This document shows positions 8,676 through 15,544 of a DNA stretch of 64,000 nucleotides, one piece after another. The stretch is from Brevirhabdus pacifica (GTDB lineage Bacteria > Pseudomonadota > Alphaproteobacteria > Rhodobacterales > Rhodobacteraceae). How positions within the stretch are numbered: position 1 is the stretch's first letter; each line of letters begins with the position of its first letter. The notes beneath the pieces were generated by a model, which searched no databases, was not told where the DNA came from, and worked only from the letters and a program-made list of their open reading frames with translations. A program made the translations under genes and the position numbers. The DNA lies in contig NZ_PGFI01000011.1 in NCBI RefSeq assembly GCF_002797755.1, positions 1,116,001-1,180,000 on the forward strand. The letters are read 5' to 3'.

Positions 8676-9962
8676 TCAGACGTCCTCGATCCTGAGCGCG
8701 ACGGGTTCTCCCACCACGACGCCGGTGGCGGCAAAGCCCTCCAGCGCGCGGGCAAGGGCGTCGCGGGCGGTCTTGTGGGTGACGATCAGGACCGGCGCGT
8801 CCGAGGCCGCGTGGCGATACTGGCGCATGCGGTCGATCGAGATTCCGGCCTCGCCCAGGACGGTGGCGACCTTGGCAAGCGCGCCGGGACGGTCCAGCAG
8901 CGACATCCGCAGGTAGTAGGGGGCCGGGGCGCTGGCGCCCGCGGGCTTGGCCTGTATCAGGCCCGCCGCCGGCCGGCCGAAAGTCGACACCCGCGTGCCG
9001 CGCGACAGGTCGATCACGTCGGACATCACCGCGCTGGCCGTCGGCCCTTCGCCGGCACCGGCACCGCGCAGGACGATCTGACCGACGCTGTCGCCTTCGA
9101 GGACGGCCATGTTCATGGCATTCTCAAGCTGTCCCAAGGGGCTGGTGTCGGGCACGAGGCAGGGCGACATGCGCTGTTCCAGCCCGCGCCCGGTCATCTG
9201 GGCCACGCCCAGCAGCTTGACCTTGTAGCCCATGTCGGCGGCGTGCTCGATATCCTCGATCGTGACGCGCTCGATCCCCTCGATCTCGATGGCGTCGAAA
9301 TCAACCTTGGTGCCAAAGGCGATGGAGGCCAGCAGCGCCAGCTTGTGGCCCGCGTCGATCCCGCCCACGTCCAGGGTGGGGTCGGCTTCGAGATAGCCCA
9401 GCTTGCGCGCCTCGTCGAAGACCTCGGCGTAAGGCAGGCCCGCGCTTTCCATGCGCGTCAGGATATAGTTGCAGGTGCCGTTCATCACGCCCATGACGCG
9501 GGTGACCTCGTTGCCGGCCAGCCCTTCGGTCAGGGCCTTGACGACGGGGATGCCGCCGGCGACAGCGGCCTCGAAACGGATGACGCAGCCGGCCTTCTCG
9601 GCGGCCTCGGCCAGGTCTTGGCCATGCAGGGCCATCATGGCCTTGTTTGCGGTGATGACATCCTTGCCTGCGGCGATCGCGGCGCGGGTGGCGGCCAGGG
9701 CGGGGCCGTCCTCGCCGCCGATCAGCTCGACGAAAACGTCGATGTCGTCGCGCACCGCCAGGACCGAGGCGTCGTCTTCCCAGGCGTAGTCATCCAGGCG
9801 CACGCCACGATCCTTGCCCCGCGACCGGGCCGAGACGGCGCTGATGCTGACCGGACGGCCACCGCGTTCTTCCAACAGGCGCGCATGCCGCTGGACGATC
9901 TTGATGACGCCCGCGCCAACGGTTCCCAGTCCGGCGATACCAAGACGCAGCGGGGTGGACAT
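8676..9962 (-). CDS. hom: Homoserine dehydrogenase
   Basis: 428 aa, the usual length for the monofunctional enzyme with an ACT domain. It reduces aspartate semialdehyde to homoserine on the route to threonine and methionine. A Rossmann nucleotide-binding motif GLGTVGAGV is at residues 10-18; the catalytic domain contains GVMNGTCNYILTRM and YLEADPTLDVGGIDAGHKLA; the C-terminal ACT domain (about 350-425, RMSLLDRPGALAKVATVL) is the usual site of threonine feedback. ATG 9962 follows AGGAGAG. A GC-rich inverted repeat, GGCCCATGGGCC, lies just downstream near 8650-8665 and might end transcription, though no T-run follows. Confidence 0.95.
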   Translation of the reverse strand: MSTPLRLGIAGLGTVGAGVIKIVQRHARLLEERGGRPVSISAVSARSRGKDRGVRLDDYAWEDDASVLAVRDDIDVFVELIGGEDGPALAATRAAIAAGKDVITANKAMMALHGQDLAEAAEKAGCVIRFEAAVAGGIPVVKALTEGLAGNEVTRVMGVMNGTCNYILTRMESAGLPYAEVFDEARKLGYLEADPTLDVGGIDAGHKLALLASIAFGTKVDFDAIEIEGIERVTIEDIEHAADMGYKVKLLGVAQMTGRGLEQRMSPCLVPDTSPLGQLENAMNMAVLEGDSVGQIVLRGAGAGEGPTASAVMSDVIDLSRGTRVSTFGRPAAGLIQAKPAGASAPAPYYLRMSLLDRPGALAKVATVLGEAGISIDRMRQYRHAASDAPVLIVTHKTARDALARALEGFAATGVVVGEPVALRIEDV

Positions 9963-10171
9963 TGCAAACTCTCCTGTCGGTATTCGGGTGGCGCCCTGTT
10001 AGCGGCTCTGCCGTCCCGGCGCAATCGCCTCGGGGGGCGGGGCATGCCGCCGGTGCAGGGGTGGGGCATCCGGCCGCCACGGCCGACGGGGCCGGGGGGA
10101 TGGATCGGGGCGGAAATGCGGATGGAATTTGCGCGATGCGAGGGGCTGGTTTGCCCGGCCTTGTCGTGGCC
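9963..10171. other. Intergenic region upstream of hom
   Basis: 209 bp between the hom start and the 3' end of the lipoprotein gene, both on the minus strand. It is very GC-rich. I see no gene and no riboswitch motif; the promoter of hom must lie here but no clear -35/-10 pair stands out. Confidence 0.4.
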
Positions 10172-10639
10172 TCAGGCCTGACCCGCCCGTTCGATCGCGG
10201 CACGCAGGCGTGCGCGTTCCTCGTCGTTCATCAGCATCTGGCGGCGCAGGTCATCGGCCCGCCGGCGCAGGGCGTCGATGCGGGCGTCGACGCGGGCGGC
10301 CTCGATGCTGGCCGGTTGCAGCCGCGCCGCGCGCTGGCGCAGGCGGTCACGTTCGGCCCGGGTCAGCACCATCTGGCGGCGCAGGATGTCGGCCTTGCGC
10401 TGAAGGCGGCCGATCTCGGCCTCGAACCGGGCAACCTCGGCGGCGTCGAGGCGCCCTCGCGCGGCCTCGGCCAGCAGCGCGTCGATGGGGATCAGGTCAG
10501 GATAGGGGGCGGCCCGGGCCGCGGGCGAGGCTTGCCCGCGCAGGTCCGGCGGCGCGTCGCATCCCGCCGCCAGCAGGGGCAGGGCGAGGAGCAGCGCCAG
10601 GGTCGGGCGCGGTAAGGAATGGGGGCGGTGGGCCGGCAT
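10172..10639 (-). CDS. Putative lipoprotein with coiled-coil repeats
   Basis: 155 aa. A signal peptide PTLALLLALPLLAAGC ends in a lipobox (LAAG-C, Cys at about residue 26), so the protein is predicted to be lipid-anchored in the cell envelope. From about residue 50 to the end it is a charged, heptad-rich helix with a repeated unit: RRQMVLTRAERDRLRQRAA and RRQMLMNDEERARLRAAI are near-copies about 50 residues apart, suggesting internal duplication. I do not recognise a named family. It is transcribed away from a TetR-type regulator whose palindromic operator lies about 75 bp upstream, so the same regulator may control both. Confidence 0.7.
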   Translation of the reverse strand: MPAHRPHSLPRPTLALLLALPLLAAGCDAPPDLRGQASPAARAAPYPDLIPIDALLAEAARGRLDAAEVARFEAEIGRLQRKADILRRQMVLTRAERDRLRQRAARLQPASIEAARVDARIDALRRRADDLRRQMLMNDEERARLRAAIERAGQA

Positions 10640-10712
10640 GTGCGGAACATAGCACCGGCGCGGGCCGACACAAGCGGGCGCGGCGCGGGGTGGCCCCATT
10701 CCCGACTTGGAA

Positions 10713-10728
10713 CTGAACACCTGTTCAG
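10713..10728. promoter_or_regulatory. Perfect 16-bp palindromic operator for the adjacent TetR regulator
   Basis: CTGAACA-CC-TGTTCAG is a perfect inverted repeat with 7-bp arms and a 2-bp spacer. It lies 13 bp before the regulator's ATG and in the gap between two divergent genes. Size and position match TetR-family autoregulatory operators. Confidence 0.6.
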
Positions 10729-10741
10729 ATAGCCTTTCGCG

Positions 10742-11332
10742 ATGGCACGAAGACAGGGCTCCCACTCCGACATCACCGGCCCCCGGGTCAGGGCCGCCGC
10801 GCTGCGGCTTTTCGCGCGCCACGGCTATGCCGCCGTCTCCATGCGCCAGATCGCGGGCGAGGTGGGGCTGGGCGCCGGCGCGCTCTATCTCTACACGCCC
10901 GACAAGCAGACGCTTCTGTTCAGTCTGATGCACGATCACATGCAGGAGTTGCTGGAGAAGCTGCCGGCCGCAGCCCCGGATCAGGACCCGCGCGCCCGGC
11001 TGGAGGCTTTCGCCCGCTTTCACATCCGCTTTCACCTCGACCGGCCCGATCTCGTATTCATCGCCTACATGGAGCTGCGCAACCTGACGCCCGAGAACTT
11101 CGCCGTGATCGAGGCGATGCGCCGCCGCTACGAGGCGCGGCTTGAGGAGATCCTGTGCGCGGGCGAGCTGGCCGGAGAGTTCCGCATCCGCGACGTCAAG
11201 CTGACCACCATGGCCCTGATCGCGATGCTGACTGGGGTCAACACCTGGTTCCGCGAGGGCGGCCGCCTGGATCGCGAGGGGGTCGAGGCGATCTATCGCG
11301 ATCTTGTCCTGAAGGCCGTCGGCGCCGAATAG
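10742..11332 (+). CDS. TetR/AcrR family transcriptional regulator
   Basis: 196 aa. The N-terminal TetR DNA-binding domain covers residues about 12-60, with the recognition-helix pattern MRQIAGEVGLGAGALYLYTPDKQTLLF. The C-terminal ligand domain (PDLVFIAYMELRNLTPENF and following) resembles KstR2-type regulators that bind acyl-CoA ligands, but this is inference. The ATG at 10742 has no obvious ribosome binding site; the 13 nt upstream run straight into the palindromic operator, so the message may be nearly leaderless. Likely targets are itself and the divergent lipoprotein gene. Confidence 0.85.
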   Translation: MARRQGSHSDITGPRVRAAALRLFARHGYAAVSMRQIAGEVGLGAGALYLYTPDKQTLLFSLMHDHMQELLEKLPAAAPDQDPRARLEAFARFHIRFHLDRPDLVFIAYMELRNLTPENFAVIEAMRRRYEARLEEILCAGELAGEFRIRDVKLTTMALIAMLTGVNTWFREGGRLDREGVEAIYRDLVLKAVGAE

Positions 11333-11460
11333 GGGCCGGTGGTTGGCCAAGCGATACCCTCGCCGGATGATCTTTCAACGCTATCTTTGGGGGGACGGGC
11401 CGGCGCGCGCGGGCGGCGACGGCCATCTGCCCCAAAGTCCCGCCAGCATAGGAGGTTGCA

Positions 11461-12093
11461 ATGAATAGGATCGCCCTGACCATCGCCCTGACCCTTCTGG
11501 CCGGCGCCGGCCAGGCCCAGACAGACGCCGGTGCCGCTGCCGCGCCGAAGCCCGACGCCGGGATCCAGGTCGGCATCACCAAGGATATGCCCACCGTCAC
11601 GGTCGAGACCGCCGACGGCCCGGTCGAGATCCGCCGCATCCAGGATACCGATCACAAGATCACCGGCGACTGGGCCCGCACCTCGCGCCCCTGTCCCGAT
11701 TTCTGCATCCAGCCCGTGACCCCGGCCGAGGGGGTCACCACGATCGGCGAACTGGAGCTGATCGAGATGCTGCAGGACCCGGAGGCCGTGGTGATCGACA
11801 GCCGGACCGTCGACTGGTTTCAGGGCGGCACCATCCCCGGGGCCATCAACATCCCCTATGACCAGATCCTGGATCAGCTGGACAAGCTGGGCTGCGAGGC
11901 CGATTTCGACGGCTGGAATTGCGAGGAGGCCAAGCGCGTGGCGCTTTTCTGCAATGGCATCTGGTGTGGCCAGTCCCCGACGGCCATCCGCCACATGGTC
12001 GAACAGGGCTACCCGGTCGACCGCATCCACTACTACCGGGGCGGCATGCAGATCTGGCGGGTGCTGGGGCTGACGGTGACCGGCGGCTCCTGA
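11461..12093 (+). CDS. Secreted rhodanese-like domain protein
   Basis: 210 aa. A Sec signal peptide (residues 1-19, ending AGQAQ) sends it to the periplasm. The rhodanese domain covers about 85-205: VVIDSRTVDWFQGGTIPGAINIP is the N-terminal signature, and the active-site loop CNGIWCGQSPTAIRHM contains Cys164 and Cys169. Such proteins carry sulfane sulfur or act as phosphatase-like domains; this loop resembles the rhodaneses associated with quinoprotein systems. Two further Cys (CPDFC, about 78-82) may form a disulfide. A strong AGGAGG site precedes ATG 11461. CTTTGGGG (11385-11392) and CCCCAAAG (11430-11437) could pair across the 5' leader. Confidence 0.85.
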   Translation: MNRIALTIALTLLAGAGQAQTDAGAAAAPKPDAGIQVGITKDMPTVTVETADGPVEIRRIQDTDHKITGDWARTSRPCPDFCIQPVTPAEGVTTIGELELIEMLQDPEAVVIDSRTVDWFQGGTIPGAINIPYDQILDQLDKLGCEADFDGWNCEEAKRVALFCNGIWCGQSPTAIRHMVEQGYPVDRIHYYRGGMQIWRVLGLTVTGGS

Positions 12094-12125
12094 CCCGGGA
12101 CCCCGGTGAGGACCGGGCGGGAGAA

Positions 12126-12152
12126 GGCCGGGGCGGGCGCACCGCCCCGGCC
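12126..12152. terminator. Bidirectional hairpin between rhodanese and pirin genes
   Basis: A perfect 11-bp stem GGCCGGGGCGG / CCGCCCCGGCC with a 5-nt loop lies between the convergent 3' ends at 12093 and 12176. There is no T-run on either side, so strength is uncertain. Confidence 0.55.
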
Positions 12153-12175
12153 AAAGCGCGGATCGTCCCGGGCGG

Positions 12176-13087
12176 TCAGTGCGCCGGCTGGATGAAGCGG
12201 TCGTTGCGCAGGTCGCTCATCGCCTGCCGGATCTCGGCCTGGGTGTTCATCACGATGGGCCCGTGCCAGGCGATCGGCTCCTGGATGGGGGCACCCGAAA
12301 CCAGCAGAAAGCGGATGCCCTCGGGCCCGGCCTGGACCGTGACCTCGTCGCCGGTGCCGAAACGCACCAGGGTGCGGTCGCCCGAGAGGTCGCGGATGTT
12401 GACCTCCTGGCCCATCACTTCCTTTTCCAGCAGGACGCCGCCCGGCTGGCTGGCATCGGCGAACCGGCCGGCCCCCTCGAACACATAGGCAAAGGCACGG
12501 CGGTAGGTGTCGACCGGAAAGGTCTTGGTGACCCCGGGGGGTACGTAGATATCCAGGTATTGGGGATCGGCGGCGATGCCGTCGACCGGGCCGCGCTTGC
12601 CCCAGAATTCGCCCACAATCACCTTCACCCGGGTGCCGTCATCGTCGATCACCTCGGGGATGTCGCCGCCGCCCACGTCCTGATAGCGCGGCGCGGTCAT
12701 CTTCAGCGACGAAGGCAGGTTGGCCCAAAGCTGGAACCCGTGCATCTGCCCGCGCGCGTTCCCCTTGGGCATCTCCTGGTGCAGGATGCCCGATCCCGCG
12801 GTCATCCATTGCACGTCGCCCGCCCCCAGGGTGCCGCTGTTGCCCAGCGAGTCGCCATGCTCGACGCTGCCGTTCAGAACATAGGTGATGGTCTCGATCC
12901 CGCGGTGGGGATGCCAGGGAAAGCCGCGCTGGAAATGCTCGGGCCGCTCGTTGCGGAAATCGTCGAACAGCAGAAACGGGTCCAGCGCCTCGGGCTCGTG
13001 GAAGCCGAAGGCGCGGTGCAGGTGCACGCCGGCCCCCTCGAGCGTGGGCTGGGCCTTGCTGAGCGCGGTGACGGGTCTGATGGACAT
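12176..13087 (-). CDS. Pirin family protein (bicupin)
   Basis: 303 aa, normal length. The N-terminal cupin contains LFDDFRNERPEHFQRGFPWH and HPHRGIETITYVL, which carry the His ligands for the metal, followed by a second cupin around 190-290. Bacterial pirins are iron/Fe-dependent redox or quercetinase-type proteins whose physiological role varies. The end of the protein carries the C-terminal pirin domain (FLLVSGAPIQEPIAWHGPIV). ATG 13087 follows AGGAGAAAG. Convergent with the rhodanese gene. Substrate cannot be predicted from sequence. Confidence 0.92.
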   Translation of the reverse strand: MSIRPVTALSKAQPTLEGAGVHLHRAFGFHEPEALDPFLLFDDFRNERPEHFQRGFPWHPHRGIETITYVLNGSVEHGDSLGNSGTLGAGDVQWMTAGSGILHQEMPKGNARGQMHGFQLWANLPSSLKMTAPRYQDVGGGDIPEVIDDDGTRVKVIVGEFWGKRGPVDGIAADPQYLDIYVPPGVTKTFPVDTYRRAFAYVFEGAGRFADASQPGGVLLEKEVMGQEVNIRDLSGDRTLVRFGTGDEVTVQAGPEGIRFLLVSGAPIQEPIAWHGPIVMNTQAEIRQAMSDLRNDRFIQPAH

Positions 13088-13299
13088 GGGCTTTCTCCTG
13101 TCTCGTGATGGCCCGCCTTGCGGTCAGCCCATCGCATCCTGACATTGAAATATGCCCGCCAAGCGTCGCGCACAACGCCGGCCCCGGCGCAGGGGCGCAG
13201 GGGGGCTGTGCAGCAGGGCACAGAGCGGGCGCGCGCCCCTGGCGGCTTGTGGCCCCGGCCGGGGCCGGTTATTGGCGGGGCGCAGCCGAAGGGGACACC

Positions 13300-13827
13300 A
13301 TGCAAGAGCCGGATTACATCATCACCACCTCGGGCCCGCGCCGGGTCATTGCCCTTATCGTGCTGCTGGGGTTGGGGGGGCTGCTGCTCTACCTCGCCAT
13401 GGCCCGCCCGCCCGAGGCGCTGGGCTGGCAGGTCTTCCTGCTGGGCACCGGCCTGCTGGTGCTGATCCAGGCCGAACGCTTCCGCCGGTCCAGCGCGCTC
13501 AGCCTGCTGCTCTGGCCCGACCGGCTGGAAGACAGCACCGGCCGGCTGCTCTGCCGGATGGACGAGATCACCAAGGTCGAACGCGGCACCTTCGCCTTCA
13601 AGCCCTCCAACGGCTTCGTGCTGCTGATCGACGGGCGCCACGGCCTGGCCTGGGCGCCGGGCCTGTGGTGGCGCATCGGCCGCCGCGTCGGCGTCGGCGG
13701 CGTGACGCCCGTGCCCCAGACCAAGGCCATGGCCGACATGCTCTCCATGCGCGTGGCCGAGCGGCTGGGCACCCGCCGCTTCACCTTCCTGGACGAACTC
13801 AAGCCCGACGCCGACGACGACAAGTAG
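13300..13827 (+). CDS. Small membrane protein, function unknown
   Basis: 175 aa. Two adjacent hydrophobic helices at residues about 17-33 and 44-58 form a hairpin anchor, followed by a roughly 110-residue cytoplasmic domain with a PH-like pattern (SLLLWPDRLEDSTGRLLCRM, then TKVERGTFAFKPSNGFVLLI). This layout resembles bacterial PH-domain membrane proteins conserved in Rhodobacterales, but I cannot name the family. Start ATG 13300 follows AAGGGGAC. A terminator at 13889-13917 ends the unit, which appears monocistronic. Confidence 0.7.
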   Translation: MQEPDYIITTSGPRRVIALIVLLGLGGLLLYLAMARPPEALGWQVFLLGTGLLVLIQAERFRRSSALSLLLWPDRLEDSTGRLLCRMDEITKVERGTFAFKPSNGFVLLIDGRHGLAWAPGLWWRIGRRVGVGGVTPVPQTKAMADMLSMRVAERLGTRRFTFLDELKPDADDDK

Positions 13828-13888
13828 GCGACAATCAGGCGCTTGCGCATTTCGGGGGTGTGCGACTCGGCCCCGACCCCTAGGTTGA

Positions 13889-13917
13889 AAACGGGCGCGC
13901 CCCGGGGGCGCCCGTTT
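13889..13917 (+). terminator. Rho-independent terminator
   Basis: 10-bp stem AAACGGGCGC (13889-13898) with GCGCCCGTTT (13908-13917) and a 9-nt loop, ending in TTT. It lies 60 nt after the membrane-protein stop and before the dehydrogenase start. Confidence 0.7.
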
Positions 13918-13941
13918 CGACCTCAGAATTCAGGGGGTGCC

Positions 13942-15372
13942 ATGAGCATTCAGTCCGAGCCGAGTTTCCGCGATTCCGTCGACCTCATGTTCAACCGCGC
14001 CGTGGCGCTGATGGACCTGCCCCGGGGCATGGAAGAGAAGATCCGCGTCTGCAACGCCACCTATACCGTGCGCTTCGGCGTCCGCCTGCGCGGCCATGTC
14101 CACACCTTCACCGGCTACCGCTCGGTCCATTCCGAGCATATGGAGCCCGTCAAGGGCGGCATCCGCTACTCGCCGGCCGTAAACCAGAACGAGGTCGAGG
14201 CGCTGGCCGCGCTGATGACCTACAAATGCGCCCTGGTCGAAGCGCCCTTCGGCGGCTCGAAGGGCGGGCTCTGCATCGATCCGCGCGACTATGAAGAGGA
14301 CGAACTGGAGCGGATCACCCGCCGCTTCGCCTATGAGCTGGCCAAGCGCGACCTGATCCACCCCAGCCAGAACGTCCCCGCGCCCGACATGGGCACCGGA
14401 GAGCGTGAGATGGCCTGGATCGCCGACCAATACGCCCGCATGAACACCACCGACATCAACGCCCGCGCCTGTGTGACCGGCAAGCCGATCCACGCCGGCG
14501 GCATCCAGGGCCGGGTCGAGGCCACGGGCCGCGGCGTGCAATACGCCTTGCAGGAATTCTTCCGCCACCCCGAGGATATCGCCGCCGCCGGCCTCTCCGG
14601 CAGCCTCGATGGCAAGCGCATCGTGGTCCAGGGCTTGGGCAACGTGGGCTACCACGCCGCTCTCTTCCTCAGCCAGGAAGACGGCGCCCGCATCACCGGC
14701 ATCGCCGAGCGCGACGGCGGTCTTTTCGACCCCGAGGGGCTGGACGTGCAGGCGGTCCATGACTGGATGCAGAACCACGGCACCGTGCGCGGCTGCCCGG
14801 TGGGCGAGCTGGTCGAGGATCCCAACCTCCTGCTCGAGGAGGAATGCGACATCCTCATCCCCGCCGCCCTCGAAGGGGTGATCAACCTGGGTAACGCGGG
14901 CCGCGTGCAGGCCCCCCTCATCATCGAGGCCGCCAACGGTCCGATCACCGCCGGCGCCGACGAGGTGCTGCGCAAGAAAGGCTGCGTCATCATCCCGGAC
15001 ATGTACGCCAACGCCGGCGGCGTCACCGTTTCCTATTTCGAATGGGTCAAGAACCTCTCGCACATCCGCTTCGGCCGCATGCAGCGCCGCCAGGAGGAGG
15101 CCCGCCACCAGCTCCTGATGAACGAGCTCGAGCGGCTCGACCGCTACATGGGCGACGCCTGGTCGATGACCCCGGACTTCAAGCAGAAATACCTGCGTGG
15201 CGCCGATGAGCTGGAGCTGGTGCGCTCGGGCCTCGACGACACGATGCGCACGGCCTACCAGTCCATGCGGGCGGTCTGGCATGGCCGCGCCGATGTCCAC
15301 GACCTGCGCACCGCCGCCTACCTGGTCGCCATCGAGCGGGTTGCCCGCAGCTACCACGCCAAGGGTCTCTGA
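13942..15372 (+). CDS. Glu/Leu/Phe/Val dehydrogenase (glutamate dehydrogenase)
   Basis: 476 aa. It catalyses reversible NAD(P)-linked oxidative deamination, most likely of glutamate. The substrate domain has EPVKGGIRYSP and the catalytic-Lys signature EAPFGGSKGGLCIDP; the Rossmann domain begins at GKRIVVQGLGNVGYHAALFL, and VIIPDMYANAGGVTVSYFEW follows. The C-terminal helical extension (MTPDFKQKYLRGADELELVR) fits the roughly 475-aa GDH type common in alphaproteobacteria. ATG 13942 is right for the family; open frame upstream runs through the terminator and is not coding. Glutamate is the best guess for the substrate. Confidence 0.88.
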   Translation: MSIQSEPSFRDSVDLMFNRAVALMDLPRGMEEKIRVCNATYTVRFGVRLRGHVHTFTGYRSVHSEHMEPVKGGIRYSPAVNQNEVEALAALMTYKCALVEAPFGGSKGGLCIDPRDYEEDELERITRRFAYELAKRDLIHPSQNVPAPDMGTGEREMAWIADQYARMNTTDINARACVTGKPIHAGGIQGRVEATGRGVQYALQEFFRHPEDIAAAGLSGSLDGKRIVVQGLGNVGYHAALFLSQEDGARITGIAERDGGLFDPEGLDVQAVHDWMQNHGTVRGCPVGELVEDPNLLLEEECDILIPAALEGVINLGNAGRVQAPLIIEAANGPITAGADEVLRKKGCVIIPDMYANAGGVTVSYFEWVKNLSHIRFGRMQRRQEEARHQLLMNELERLDRYMGDAWSMTPDFKQKYLRGADELELVRSGLDDTMRTAYQSMRAVWHGRADVHDLRTAAYLVAIERVARSYHAKGL

Positions 15373-15544
15373 ACCCGTCCACCCGCCCGAAAGGGGGCTC
15401 GCTCCCCTTCATTGTCGCAAAAATATCCCCGCCGGAGGCGTCCCCGCCCGCACCCCGCGCCCCGGCGGGATATCGCCGCGCCCCGGCCAGCCGGTGCAAC
15501 TCTGCCGGCTGGACTCTGGCGCCGCCCGGATCAATATGGATGCC

